DNA of 57,447 nucleotides from Bacteroidales bacterium (GTDB lineage Bacteria; Bacteroidota; Bacteroidia; Bacteroidales; UBA932): NCBI GenBank assembly GCA_017454265.1, contig JAFTDJ010000040.1, positions 1 to 57,447 of the forward strand, read 5' to 3'. Shown piece by piece: positions 9,059 to 18,123 of this stretch (position 1 is its first letter; each line of letters starts with the position of its first letter). The notes under the pieces were generated by a model. It saw only the letters and a program-made list of their open reading frames with translations, ran no database searches and was not told where the DNA came from. The position numbers and the translations under genes were made by a program.

Positions 9059-9933
9059 TTGTTTTTGATTAGTTTCAACAGATACTGCCCGTATTGGTTT
9101 TTGGACATAGGAGCGGCAATTTCCGCAAGTCTTTCCGGGCTGATCCAGCCCTTGTTGTATGCAATAGCCTCCAGACAGGCAATCTTGAGCCCCTGACGTT
9201 TTTCTATCACCTCAACGAAAGTGCTGGCGTCGCTGAGAGAGTCGAAGGTTCCGGTATCAAGCCAGGCAAAACCGCGTCCGAGGGTCTGGACCTTCAATTC
9301 TCCGGCCGCCAGGAACTCCTGGTTTACGGTAGTAATCTCAAGTTCTCCGCGAGCGGACGGCTTGATATGCTTTGCAACTTCCACAACTTTATTGGGATAG
9401 AAATAGAGGCCGACCACGGCATAATTGGACTTTGGCCTGGCAGGCTTTTCCTCAATGCTTAAACATCTGCCGGTAACGTCGAACTCGGCAACACCGTAGC
9501 GCTCCGGATCACTCACCCAATAGCCGAATACAGTTGCCATGGAGTCTTTTTCGGAAGCCTTTACAGCTTCCCTCAGCTTCGCGGTAAACGAATCCCCATA
9601 GAAGATATTGTCTCCGAGCACAAGGCACACCGAATCATTTCCTATGAATTCCTCACCTATGATGAACGCCTGGGCAAGTCCGTCGGGACTTGGCTGGACC
9701 GCATACTCAAAACGGACTCCGTAATCAGATCCGTCGCCAAGGAGCCTACGGAAAGCAGGAAGGTCCTGAGGAGTGGATATGATAAGAATATCCCTGATTC
9801 CTGCAAGCATAAGCACGCTCACGGGATAGTAAACCATAGGCTTGTCGTAAATAGGCAGGAGCTGCTTGCTGACGCCCTTGGTTATGGGATAAAGACGAGT
9901 GCCGGAACCTCCGGCCAAAACTATTCCTTTCAT
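9055..9933 (-). CDS. rfbA: Glucose-1-phosphate thymidylyltransferase
   Basis: 292 aa. Nucleotidyltransferase signature [16 protein letters not shown] at the N-terminus, followed by [25 protein letters not shown] and [18 protein letters not shown]. Makes dTDP-glucose from dTTP and glucose-1-phosphate; usually feedback-inhibited by dTDP-rhamnose. ATG at 9933 gives the family start; an upstream in-frame start at 9957 adds eight unconserved residues. It overlaps rfbD by 4 nt (ATGA), and rfbB starts within its stop, so translation is probably coupled. Confidence 0.96.
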   Translation of the reverse strand: MKGIVLAGGSGTRLYPITKGVSKQLLPIYDKPMVYYPVSVLMLAGIRDILIISTPQDLPAFRRLLGDGSDYGVRFEYAVQPSPDGLAQAFIIGEEFIGNDSVCLVLGDNIFYGDSFTAKLREAVKASEKDSMATVFGYWVSDPERYGVAEFDVTGRCLSIEEKPARPKSNYAVVGLYFYPNKVVEVAKHIKPSARGELEITTVNQEFLAAGELKVQTLGRGFAWLDTGTFDSLSDASTFVEVIEKRQGLKIACLEAIAYNKGWISPERLAEIAAPMSKNQYGQYLLKLIKNK

Positions 9934-10796
9934 ACTTTGTCTATATTCTTGATGCACTCATCCAGGCTGTCTGTCCAATATGGTACCGCAACCCCGAACG
10001 TATCTTTGATAAGGGTCTTGTCCAGCACCGAATATGAGGGGCGGACTACCTTGGAGGGAAACTCATCGGAATGGCATGGACGAATATCACAATCAACATG
10101 CCCGGAGACGTGAGCAATCCGCTTTGCAAAGTCGTACCAGCTGCATACGCCCTCATTACTGTAGTTGTATATTCCCGAGTGGCCGGCAAACTTGCGAGAG
10201 CTTATTATCTCGAGGATTGCCGCGGCAAGGTCACGAGCGTAGGTGGGTGTACCGACCTGGTCAAACACAACGTTGAGAGAAGGCCGCTCCGAAGTAAGCC
10301 TCAGCATTGACTTCACGAAGTTCCTGCCATACTCGCTGTACAGCCAGGACGTACGGATAATGATGTAATTACATCCCGAATCCAGTACAGCCTGTTCTCC
10401 GTGAAGTTTTGTAAGTCCATAAACGCCGGAAGGAGTGCCGCTTCTATCTTCTTTGCAGGGGGTGTTGTACTGTTCTTTCCCAAACACGTAATCGGTGCTT
10501 ATCTGAATCAGTAATCCTTCCCTCCCGGCCATAACTCCCGCCAGTATTCCGACAGCTTCTGCATTGAGTCTTTCCGCCAGTACGGGATTATCTTCAGCAC
10601 CTTCCACATCAGTGAACGCGGCACAGTTGATTATCGCATCTACCGCGTTATCCCGGACTATCCCGCGAACAGCCTCCTCAGACGTAATATCAAGCTCCGC
10701 CACGTCTGTAAAGATATAGTTGTCTGCTTTTCCGGCAGCAAGGTTCCTAAGCCATGAGCCCAGCTGTCCATTAGCACCGGTCACAAGGATATTCAT
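9930..10796 (-). CDS. rfbD: dTDP-4-dehydrorhamnose reductase
   Basis: 288 aa. NADPH site [11 protein letters not shown] at residues 5-15, ISTDYVFG, and catalytic YGLTKLHGE (Tyr-x-x-x-Lys). Performs the last reduction to dTDP-L-rhamnose. Its ATG at 10796 overlaps the NusG-like stop by 4 nt; a longer frame to 10898 is entirely inside that gene and is not supported. The epimerase gene rfbC, often found between rfbA and rfbD in this phylum, is absent from the window. Confidence 0.95.
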   Translation of the reverse strand: MNILVTGANGQLGSWLRNLAAGKADNYIFTDVAELDITSEEAVRGIVRDNAVDAIINCAAFTDVEGAEDNPVLAERLNAEAVGILAGVMAGREGLLIQISTDYVFGKEQYNTPCKEDRSGTPSGVYGLTKLHGEQAVLDSGCNYIIIRTSWLYSEYGRNFVKSMLRLTSERPSLNVVFDQVGTPTYARDLAAAILEIISSRKFAGHSGIYNYSNEGVCSWYDFAKRIAHVSGHVDCDIRPCHSDEFPSKVVRPSYSVLDKTLIKDTFGVAVPYWTDSLDECIKNIDKV

Positions 10797-11314
10797 ATTC
10801 TTTCTAAAGTTTCTTGATCCAAATCCATAGTTGCTGCGCCAAGCAAACCGACGCGGACCGCCACACAACGCCTTCCTTCGACATCCGCAAGCTCGCATTC
10901 AAGACCGGCAAGAGGTCCGGTTTTAACCCTCACCCTGTCTCCGGGTTTCAGAGGTTCGCTGCAAAAGCCAAGCTTTCCTGTTCCTTCTTCAACCATCTTC
11001 CGGAAGGCATCCATTTCCGAGTCTCTCACGACGGCCGCCTTTCCTGCATCGGGAAGAAAGCGCCATATTCTCGGATCGTCGGAGAGAATGGCCGCCCTTT
11101 CGCTGTCGCGGCATCTCACAAAAACGACTCCGGATATCAGGGGAACCGAAATCACCTTATTCCGGTCGCTCCAACGACGGACCTCCCTTCTCAGCGGGAG
11201 ATAATACCTTACTGCCTTGGACTCCAGAGATTCAGCGACTTTTTTTTCCTGACAACTACGTACGCAGGCAACATACCAGTGCGCATCCTCCTTGGCCACG
11301 CTATTTTGCGTCAT
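10793..11314 (-). CDS. NusG/RfaH-family transcription antitermination protein (UpxY-like)
   Basis: 173 aa. N-terminal NGN domain: HWYVACVRSCQEKKVAESLE, YYLPLRREVRRWSDR and PLISGVVFVRC. C-terminal KOW-type segment: PGDRVRVKTGPLAGLECELADVEGRR. This order matches UpxY/RfaH-like NusG paralogues that prevent early termination in capsule operons of Bacteroides. UpxY genes usually open such operons; this one sits second, between capD-like and rfbD, overlapping both (14 nt and 4 nt). No UpxZ-like gene follows. ATG at 11314 is preferred; a start at 11356 adds 14 unlikely residues. It probably acts on its own operon (inference). Confidence 0.88.
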   Translation of the reverse strand: MTQNSVAKEDAHWYVACVRSCQEKKVAESLESKAVRYYLPLRREVRRWSDRNKVISVPLISGVVFVRCRDSERAAILSDDPRIWRFLPDAGKAAVVRDSEMDAFRKMVEEGTGKLGFCSEPLKPGDRVRVKTGPLAGLECELADVEGRRCVAVRVGLLGAATMDLDQETLERI

Positions 11315-13220
11315 ACTCGGAGAACTTGGAGTTTTTGGAAATAAACTCCGGTACAATCTGCTTCATCAGCTTGACCATCTCCGGAATCTTGACGTCCCGG
11401 CTAAGGGCATTGAGCGACTCCACGGACTCAAGCGCGTCTGCATATTCATACGTACGCACCTTTGCTATGCGGATACGTTCATGACTGGTCTGTTCCGTAT
11501 TTTCAACATTGGACAGCACTTCCTCGTAAAGCTTCTCCCCGGGTCTGAGGCCGGAATACTCGATCTTTATGTCCTTCCCTTCCACAAGCCCCGAGAGCTG
11601 AATCATACGCCGTGCAAGTGTATCGATCTTCACCGGCTCGCCCATGTCGAAGACGCAGATTCGGTTCGCCGTATCCATAATTACAGCTTCCATAACCAAA
11701 CGGCAAGCCTCGGGAATGGTCATAAAGAATCGGGTAATCTCAGGATGTGTCACAGTTACAGGACCGCCCTTCTCAATCTGCTCCCGGAAACGCGGAATAA
11801 CAGATCCGTTGGAACCGAGGACATTGCCGAAGCGGGTGGTAACGAATTGGGTGCTTCCAGGGAGCTTCCCGGACTCGATGGCAAGGCCAAGGCTCTGCAC
11901 ATAAATCTCCGCCAGGCGTTTGCTGCACCCCATGATATTGGTAGGATTCACCGCCTTGTCCGTAGAAATCATTACCATTTTTTCGATACCGTATTCTATG
12001 CACTTGTCTGCAACATGGCGGGTACCTACAACGTTTACCTGCACCGCTTCACAGGGATTCTCCTCCATAAGGGGGACGTGCTTGTATGCAGCAGCGTGGA
12101 AAACCACTTCAGGCTTATAATTGCGGAACGCGAAGTCCAGGCGGTTAATGGAACGCACGTCGCCTATTACCGGCACGAAGTCCAGCTCCGGATAGACCTC
12201 CTCCAATTCGAGACGAAGGTTGTGCATGGGGGTTTCGGCATTGTCGAAGAGAATCAGACGGCCGACGCCGAAAGAGGCAAGCTGCCTGCAGAGCTCGGAT
12301 CCTATGGAACCGGCAGCTCCGGTAACCATGACGGTCCTGCCGGCAAATCCCTTTTTGATTTCGGAAATTGAAATACGGATTTCGTCCCTTCCGAGAAGGT
12401 CTTCCACTTTCACCTCCCGGATGACAGCATTGCGTTCTTCTTCAAGTTCTCCGACTTCGGGAACAATAAGGACCTTCACTCCCATATCAGAGCAGTACTT
12501 CACCAATCTATCGCCCTCGGCACGGGCGTCCGAGCGCTTTGTAAACAATACTGCAGAACAGGAGAGGTCCAGCGTAACTCTCTCCACGTCTTCCTCGCTC
12601 TTGAATACATACACCTGCCTGTCGGCGAAACGGCTGCCTTTCAATGATTCGTTGGGAGTGATTACGCCTATCGGATTGTAGTGAGGGGAGTTACTGAAGC
12701 GCAGGATAGCAGATTCCGATTTGTCTGAAGTGCCATATACAAGCACACGCTTGCATTTTTGCAGATCCCGCACCCGGGCCTTGTACAAATCGTACGCTGC
12801 AATCATCACCAGACGTACTGCCACAACCAGCACGAAGGTGAACGCAAGATCCACGCAAAGCATCTGCACGACAGCCCAGTCAACGGTTGAAAAGACCATA
12901 AGGGCAGCTGTCATTATGAGCACCTTGCCGGCGGCTGCAATAGAAAACTTGAGTAAATCCTTGAAACTGGTATGACGGATGATGATAGTGTACGTACGCA
13001 TCACCCTGAACATGACTATGCTGGCCACGATGGACGAAATGATCCACGTAACGGAAAACAGGGTATGCGGCACAAAGTACGAAGCTTTAAAGGATATGGC
13101 AATCAGTAGGATGAGTGCAGAAACAGCAACGGACAAAAAAACGTCCATCGCGAACACCAGTTTGGAATCCAGATACTTAGAAGCCAATCTTCTAAAGTGT
13201 TTGTCAATAATTCGAGCCAT
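11301..13220 (-). CDS. Membrane-bound nucleotide-sugar 4,6-dehydratase (CapD/WbpM/FlaA1-like)
   Basis: 639 aa. Four transmembrane segments in the first 140 residues are followed by a CoA-binding-like Rossmann domain (VLVYGTSDKSES, about 160-270) and a short-chain dehydrogenase domain starting at MVTGAAGSIGSEL (about residue 295) with SVISTDKAVNP-type MISTDKAVNPTNIMG. In this subfamily the Tyr of YxxxK is often Met, and the sequence here indeed reads MGCSKRLAE. The enzyme converts UDP-GlcNAc-type sugars to 4-keto-6-deoxy sugars for capsule or O-antigen. First gene of the operon; an own promoter lies at 13234-13264. Confidence 0.93.
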   Translation of the reverse strand: MARIIDKHFRRLASKYLDSKLVFAMDVFLSVAVSALILLIAISFKASYFVPHTLFSVTWIISSIVASIVMFRVMRTYTIIIRHTSFKDLLKFSIAAAGKVLIMTAALMVFSTVDWAVVQMLCVDLAFTFVLVVAVRLVMIAAYDLYKARVRDLQKCKRVLVYGTSDKSESAILRFSNSPHYNPIGVITPNESLKGSRFADRQVYVFKSEEDVERVTLDLSCSAVLFTKRSDARAEGDRLVKYCSDMGVKVLIVPEVGELEEERNAVIREVKVEDLLGRDEIRISISEIKKGFAGRTVMVTGAAGSIGSELCRQLASFGVGRLILFDNAETPMHNLRLELEEVYPELDFVPVIGDVRSINRLDFAFRNYKPEVVFHAAAYKHVPLMEENPCEAVQVNVVGTRHVADKCIEYGIEKMVMISTDKAVNPTNIMGCSKRLAEIYVQSLGLAIESGKLPGSTQFVTTRFGNVLGSNGSVIPRFREQIEKGGPVTVTHPEITRFFMTIPEACRLVMEAVIMDTANRICVFDMGEPVKIDTLARRMIQLSGLVEGKDIKIEYSGLRPGEKLYEEVLSNVENTEQTSHERIRIAKVRTYEYADALESVESLNALSRDVKIPEMVKLMKQIVPEFISKNSKFSEYDAK

Positions 13221-13233
13221 AATTGTAAGCCCG

Positions 13234-13264
13234 CAAAATTAAGAAATATCTCCCAACATTACAA
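13234..13264 (-). promoter_or_regulatory. Candidate promoter of the polysaccharide operon
   Basis: Minus strand: TTG at 13262-13264, a 20-bp spacer, then TAATTTTG at 13234-13241, 13 nt before the capD-like ATG. The -7 element overlaps the TAA stop of glnA, so this promoter is embedded in the end of the upstream gene. Confidence 0.55.
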
Positions 13265-14663
13265 GTTTATCAAGGTTCATTTCCTTGTCATCGTAAGAGC
13301 GCAGACTATCAATGAGATAGTTTATCATAGCATCAGGGAACACGGCTTCCGACGTATAGATACCCCTGTCCTTTTCGAGCTCATCTGCCGCCTGTGAACA
13401 GGAAGCGGGAAGCTGCTCCAGTCTTTCAAGTATGTCCGCATTGCCCTTTGCGTGAATATCCACGCCCAGCCCGACATATGTTCTGGCGGCAATATCCAGC
13501 GCATCAGGCATTTCAAAACCGTGGCGGGCAGCACAGCACAGCGCAGCCATCAGCAAATAGCAGTTGGCGGTCGCATCGGACGCTCTCCATTCAAATGTCG
13601 CCTTGTCGGAGAAATCCCGACACCTGGGCTCCTCGTCCGGATTGCAGAAGGCGGCCATATCTTTGGATCCCGTCCATCCAAGGGGAACACGCACAAGAGC
13701 ACTCCGGTTGGAGTGAGACCAGCACAGCGATGTAGGAGCCTCCTGATTCGGCACCAGACGCATGAAGGAAAGAGGGTCGGGGTTACCGAAGGCAGGCAGC
13801 GAAGTGCCCGCATCCATAAAACCGGCGATAGCCTTGCGAACTGTATCTGTAATCTCCCCATCGGCGGTCATTACGTTCTTTCCGTCTTTGGTAAACTTAC
13901 AATGAACGTGCATTCCGGAGCCGGCCTTGCCGCTGGTAATTTTGGGAGCAAACGTAATGGTGACGCCGTACTTGTACGCCAACTTCCGCATAATCCATTT
14001 TGCTACAATAAGCTGTTCCGCGGCATCTTCTATATCGACAGGGAGAAACTCAATCTCGTTCTGTTCGTATATCTTGCCGTCCAGACGGAAGTTGCCTACT
14101 TCACTATGTGCATACTTCACCTTGCCACCGGCCTTGGAAATCAAACGTATGGCCTCCACCCTCAGGTCTTCAAATTTATTGAAAGGAGCACTCTCGTGAT
14201 ATCCTTTTTGGTCTGCGATGGGATACATTCCGTCGTCATCGGCTATCACATAGTACTCAAGCTCGCCCATGGTCTGCATTTCCATTCCGGTACGGGAGCG
14301 AAAGACGTCGTGAGCACGGGACAGCACGAACTGGGGTGAACCTTCAAAAGGTTCACCATCTCTGTTGAAAAAGGAGCAAAGCACATCCACGGCAGGAATC
14401 TCAGAGAAAGGATTCCTGAAGGCGGTACGGTAACGCGGGACAACGTACAGATCGCTTTTTCCAGCCTCGACGAACGGGAACAGGCTCGAACCGTCAACCC
14501 TCTCCCCCGCTTCCAGAATGTTATTAAGGTGCTCTTCATTCTGTACAACGAAGTTGAGCGTCTTCAAACGCCCGTCCCAACCGCAATAACGGAAATTTAG
14601 AATTTCAATCCGGTTATCAAGACAATACTTTACAAGCTCCGCCCTTGTATGTATATTAAGCAT
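13239..14663 (-). CDS. glnA: Glutamine synthetase (class I-like)
   Basis: 474 aa. Beta-grasp N-domain (RIEILNFRYCGWDGRLKTLN), then a catalytic domain with ELEYYVI (metal Glu), EVGNFR, GSGMHVHCKF (ATP-site His) and RLVPNQEAPTSLCWSHSNR, and FEWRASDATANCYL near the C-terminus. It condenses ammonia and glutamate with ATP. The adenylylation motif NLYDLP of the enterobacterial enzyme is not present, so control must differ. ATG at 14663 starts 24 nt after a promoter-like TATATTTG. Ends 18 nt before the polysaccharide operon. Function as a true GlnA rather than a gamma-glutamylpolyamine synthetase is likely but not proven. Confidence 0.88.
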   Translation of the reverse strand: MLNIHTRAELVKYCLDNRIEILNFRYCGWDGRLKTLNFVVQNEEHLNNILEAGERVDGSSLFPFVEAGKSDLYVVPRYRTAFRNPFSEIPAVDVLCSFFNRDGEPFEGSPQFVLSRAHDVFRSRTGMEMQTMGELEYYVIADDDGMYPIADQKGYHESAPFNKFEDLRVEAIRLISKAGGKVKYAHSEVGNFRLDGKIYEQNEIEFLPVDIEDAAEQLIVAKWIMRKLAYKYGVTITFAPKITSGKAGSGMHVHCKFTKDGKNVMTADGEITDTVRKAIAGFMDAGTSLPAFGNPDPLSFMRLVPNQEAPTSLCWSHSNRSALVRVPLGWTGSKDMAAFCNPDEEPRCRDFSDKATFEWRASDATANCYLLMAALCCAARHGFEMPDALDIAARTYVGLGVDIHAKGNADILERLEQLPASCSQAADELEKDRGIYTSEAVFPDAMINYLIDSLRSYDDKEMNLDKLVMLGDIS

Positions 14664-14686
14664 AGCGGTTATTAATGTGTGGTATG

Positions 14687-14718
14687 CAAATATACGCAGA
14701 AAAACTTATATTTGCCAA
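14687..14718. promoter_or_regulatory. Divergent mirror-image promoters, glnA / M64 peptidase
   Basis: CAAATATA (14687-14694) and TATATTTG (14707-14714) form a perfect 8-bp inverted repeat, 12 bp apart. Each half is a TAnnTTTG -7 element pointing outward. The minus-strand (glnA) element has a TTG at 14716-14718 with a 21-bp spacer. The plus-strand element ends 3 nt before the first ATG of the M64 gene. Confidence 0.5.
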
Positions 14719-15923
14719 TGATGAAGAAAGTGATTTTATTTTTGGCGCTGTTGATGCCCCTGGCAGCATACCCTCAGCCCCGGACTCTCAGGCTCGACTA
14801 CTCATTCTGCGGAGACGCACGTTGCGGAGAGATTTCCCTCTGCGAAATGAGAAGCCTCGGTTCCTGGGCGGGAAGAGACGCAAGGCCGGATGAGGTTCCC
14901 CTGCGCGGAAACGGGCAGCTCACTATGCGCGACAGCAGCGGTACTGTGCTCTACCGGAGTTCTTTCAGCTCCCTTTTTCAGGAGTGGCAGACGACGGAAG
15001 AGGCCACCCGGCTGCGCAGGAGTTTCGAGAACGTTTTCCTCGTCCCCATGCCATCGGGAAAAGCGGAAATAACAATTGAGCTGTTCGACACTTACGGGAA
15101 AACATCAGCATGCCTGACTCATCAGGTAGATCCGGCAGATATACTGATACGGCCTGCAACTGCAGCGGCTGAATGTCGGGATTTGCATATAAGCGGTCCT
15201 GTAGGGCAATGCATAGACGTCGTCATTGTGGCGGAAGGTTACACTGCCGCTGAGATGGAGGTGTTCTACGCCGATGCATATTCTGCCGTTCACTCGATTC
15301 TCTCCCTCGAGCCATTCAAAAGCCTCAAAGACCGCTTCAACTTCCGCGCGGCAGGAATTCCTTCCTGCGACAGCGGCGTCAGCATCCCCGGGAAGAATAT
15401 CTGGAAAGAAACGCCCCTGCACTCTCACTTCGACACCTTCTACTCCGGCCGTTACCTCACCACCCTGCACGTCCGCGACCTCCACGACGCTATTGCCGGG
15501 ATTCCTTACGAGCATATTATAATTCTCGCAAACACAGACAATTACGGAGGAGGAGGGATATATAATTCATACACCTTCACAGCCGCTCATCATGCGCAGT
15601 TCAAGCCTGTGGTGGCGCACGAATTCGGGCACAGTTTCGCCGGACTCGCAGACGAATATTACTACGACGATCAGTTCAGCGATTACTATCACTCCGACTG
15701 CGAGCCCTGGGAGCAGAACATCACTACTATGTACGACTTCCCGTCCAAATGGGAAGACATGCTGGGAACAAAGGGCGTAAGCCTATACGAAGGCGCCGGC
15801 TACAAGAGTAAAGGAGTATGGAGAGGATGTAAAGACTGCCGTATGAAAACAAATGGTGCAAAAGGTTTCTGCCCCGTTTGCCAGCGTGCAATCGAAAGGA
15901 TAATCCGGTTCTATACGGATTAG
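14718..15923 (+). CDS. Secreted M64-family (IgA peptidase-like) metallopeptidase
   Basis: 401 aa. Signal peptide (KKVILFLALLMPLAAYPQ), an N-terminal beta domain of about 130 residues, then the peptidase M64 domain with VDVVIVAEGYTAAEM-like DVVIVAEGYTAAEME and the zinc motif HEFGHSFAGLADE (HExxH plus third ligand region). The C-terminal Cys pattern is CRMKTNG-FCPVCQRAIERII, standard for M64. The founding member cleaves IgA, but most gut relatives have unknown substrates. Start ATGATG at 14718/14721. The stop overlaps the convergent PAP2 gene stop by 2 nt. Confidence 0.9.
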   Translation: MMKKVILFLALLMPLAAYPQPRTLRLDYSFCGDARCGEISLCEMRSLGSWAGRDARPDEVPLRGNGQLTMRDSSGTVLYRSSFSSLFQEWQTTEEATRLRRSFENVFLVPMPSGKAEITIELFDTYGKTSACLTHQVDPADILIRPATAAAECRDLHISGPVGQCIDVVIVAEGYTAAEMEVFYADAYSAVHSILSLEPFKSLKDRFNFRAAGIPSCDSGVSIPGKNIWKETPLHSHFDTFYSGRYLTTLHVRDLHDAIAGIPYEHIIILANTDNYGGGGIYNSYTFTAAHHAQFKPVVAHEFGHSFAGLADEYYYDDQFSDYYHSDCEPWEQNITTMYDFPSKWEDMLGTKGVSLYEGAGYKSKGVWRGCKDCRMKTNGAKGFCPVCQRAIERIIRFYTD

Positions 15924-16573
15924 AAAACCATCGAGACGGATGCGCCGTAACTGCAGGTAAACGGGTCTGCAAGAGGGGCGAATGAAAGTCCGTCCCACTT
16001 CAGCGCAGGAATACCGAAAAGATTTTTTACCGGTTCTAGCAGCCATGCGCCTAAATGAGCCGACAGAATACCGATTCCTGCACCGGCCAGCACGTCCGTC
16101 AGCCAGTGACAGTCCCTATAGAGCCGATCGGCGCCGACAGCAAGCCCTATCGCATAGCCTCCGGCCCCCCAGCCCCAACCATAGTCGATTCTTAGAAGTT
16201 CAGCCCCGGTAAAGGCCAAAATCGCATGACCGGACGGAAAGGAATCCGAAGTGCTTCCATCGGGACGCATACGGTTTACGAGGCGTTTCAAAAGAAATCC
16301 GCCGCCAACACCGAACCCGTGTGCAATCACGCTTTCTATGCTTCTGTCAAGAAGGGCGTGCTTAGACTTGACTCCAACTAATCCGAGGCCCAGATGAGCT
16401 GCCGCCGGTGCGAACCTTACCACCGAGCCGGCATCGAAAGAGGAGAGGCTTCTCCCCTGCCGGATATCCGTCTGGACAAAACTACGCACGGACGCATCCA
16501 CAGCCCATTGCGCATTCATGCCGACAGCGGGCAGCAGCAGTATAAACACGAGGAGAAGCCTGTTCATAAGCAT
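15920..16573 (-). CDS. PAP2-superfamily phosphatase, exported or membrane-bound
   Basis: 217 aa with an N-terminal signal/anchor (NRLLLVFILLLPAVG) and several hydrophobic segments. The three PAP2 motifs are KRLVNRMRP, SFPSGHA and RLYRDCHWLTDVLAG; in the last the His-x-x-x-Asp pair is present, but the arginine is preceded by Asp rather than the usual Ser. The family dephosphorylates lipid phosphates such as undecaprenyl or phosphatidylglycerol phosphates. ATG at 16573 overlaps the pdxA stop (TGATG), arguing for translational coupling. Last gene of the rlmN-to-PAP2 operon. Confidence 0.88.
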   Translation of the reverse strand: MLMNRLLLVFILLLPAVGMNAQWAVDASVRSFVQTDIRQGRSLSSFDAGSVVRFAPAAAHLGLGLVGVKSKHALLDRSIESVIAHGFGVGGGFLLKRLVNRMRPDGSTSDSFPSGHAILAFTGAELLRIDYGWGWGAGGYAIGLAVGADRLYRDCHWLTDVLAGAGIGILSAHLGAWLLEPVKNLFGIPALKWDGLSFAPLADPFTCSYGASVSMVF

Positions 16574-17664
16574 CAAGCAATCTGAGGGCGACCGGTTTTT
16601 TCCCTGCGCTCGGAGCCTTCCAGCTTACGTTCCGGCATCTTACCCTCCTGGAGCTCCCTATAGTCCATACGGGCGTTGTATATATCAATGGCCGCAAAAA
16701 TTGCGGAACGCATAGACTGGGGGTCGGCTTCATCCCTGCCGGCAAGTTCAAAAGCTGTTCCATGGTCCGGGGATGTACGGACAATAGGAAGTCCTGCCGT
16801 AAAATTCACGCCGTCCTCGAAAGAGAGAGCCTTGAAGGGCGAGAGTCCCTGATCGTGATACATGGCAAGAGTGGCATCGAATTTCTCGTAATGTCCCAGG
16901 CCGAAGAAACCGTCGGGAGAATAAGGTCCGAACGCAAGAATACCCTCCGCAGTAGCCTCTGCGATTGCTGGAATGATGATATCCTGTTCTTCCGTACCTA
17001 GCAGGCCACCGTCTCCGCTATGAGGATTCAGGCTCAGTACGGCAATCTTTGGATTGTCTATGCAGAAATCTTCAATCAAAGAACGGTTCAGAAGACGCAG
17101 CTTGCTGATTATCTTATCTTTAGTTATAGAAGAAGCCACGTCTTTCAGCGGAATATGGCCGGTGACCACACCAAGTTTGAGCCTGTGGCTGGTCATCACC
17201 ATAGTAACGTCTCCAACCCCGAACTGCTGTTGCAGATACTCTGTGTGGCCGGGAAAGCCAAAGCCCTGGCCAGACATAGCCTTTTTGTTGATAGGTCCTG
17301 TAACGAGTGCATCCAAACTGCAGGACTTAATATCCTGCACGGCTCTAGCCAATGCGGCAATCGCAGCCTTCGCAGAATCCGGAGTAGCCTGTCCCGGTTC
17401 TGCATAAACACTGTCCGGCAGGCAGTTGAGTATGTTTATCCGTTTGGGTTTGGCGTCCGACGCATTGCTTATCACGTTGGTATCTATCTGCTCAATTTCA
17501 GGAATCAGCTTTTTGTAGAAGCCGAACAGCTTTGAAGAGCCGTACACCACAGGCGTAAAGAATTCCAGAACTCGCGGATCAGAAAGCGCCTTTATTATAA
17601 CCTCATAACCTATTCCGTTGGAGTCACCCTGCGTGATGCCTATTATTGGTTTTCTCTTCTGCAT
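16573..17664 (-). CDS. pdxA: 4-hydroxythreonine-4-phosphate dehydrogenase
   Basis: 363 aa. N-terminal IGITQGDSNGIGYEV, central VTGPINKKAM and GHTEYLQQ, and a C-terminal active-site region MYHDQGLSPFKAL with NFTAGLPIVRTSPDHGTAF, the diagnostic PdxA motif. Acts in the DXP-dependent pathway to pyridoxal phosphate. About 30 residues longer than E. coli PdxA because of a charged C-terminal tail after AIDIYNARMDY. The gene begins 2 nt after rnhA and ends inside the PAP2 start. Confidence 0.95.
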   Translation of the reverse strand: MQKRKPIIGITQGDSNGIGYEVIIKALSDPRVLEFFTPVVYGSSKLFGFYKKLIPEIEQIDTNVISNASDAKPKRINILNCLPDSVYAEPGQATPDSAKAAIAALARAVQDIKSCSLDALVTGPINKKAMSGQGFGFPGHTEYLQQQFGVGDVTMVMTSHRLKLGVVTGHIPLKDVASSITKDKIISKLRLLNRSLIEDFCIDNPKIAVLSLNPHSGDGGLLGTEEQDIIIPAIAEATAEGILAFGPYSPDGFFGLGHYEKFDATLAMYHDQGLSPFKALSFEDGVNFTAGLPIVRTSPDHGTAFELAGRDEADPQSMRSAIFAAIDIYNARMDYRELQEGKMPERKLEGSERREKTGRPQIA

Positions 17665-17666
17665 AA

Positions 17667-18122
17667 TTATATCTGTTTGTTATCCATAATATCTTCATAT
17701 CCCACATCTGCCGGCAGTCCGGGCTGTGAATAAGACTCCACCGCAAGCCGGTCGCAGCGCTCGTTCTCAGGATGTCCAGCGTGCCCTTTCAGCCAATGGA
17801 ACGTTAGTTTGAAGGGGCGCGCCACCACATCAAAACGCTCCCACAGGTCACCGTTCTTCTTTCGTTTCCATCCCTGGGTGACGGTATTTACAACGTATTG
17901 GGAATCACTCCAGACCTCAACTTCTGCGCCCTCCCAGCGTATGGCTTCAAGACCTTTGATAACAGCAAGGAGTTCCATACGGTTGTTTGTGGTCAGCCTG
18001 AAACCCCCGCTCATTTCCTTCCGCAGACCGCCGCATTTAAGTACGGCACCCCAGCCTCCGGGACCCGGATTTCCGCTGGATGCACCGTCAGTATAAAGGT
18101 AGATTGTCTCGGTCCTGTCCAT
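17667..18122 (-). CDS. rnhA: Ribonuclease HI
   Basis: 151 aa. The four acidic catalytic positions are visible: [11 protein letters not shown] (Asp), RMELLAV (Glu), SDSQYV (Asp) and NERCDRLA (Asp), with the basic handle region [12 protein letters not shown]. Cleaves RNA in RNA-DNA hybrids, including primers and R-loops. ATG at 18122 fits the family; the frame upstream to 18173 would overlap recX. One base separates it from the recX stop. Confidence 0.96.
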   Translation of the reverse strand: MDRTETIYLYTDGASSGNPGPGGWGAVLKCGGLRKEMSGGFRLTTNNRMELLAVIKGLEAIRWEGAEVEVWSDSQYVVNTVTQGWKRKKNGDLWERFDVVARPFKLTFHWLKGHAGHPENERCDRLAVESYSQPGLPADVGYEDIMDNKQI

Positions 18123-18123
18123 T

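Noticed and set aside
11292-12371. 359-codon open frame on the plus strand
   Set aside because: Antisense to the capD-like gene, whose motifs are clear.
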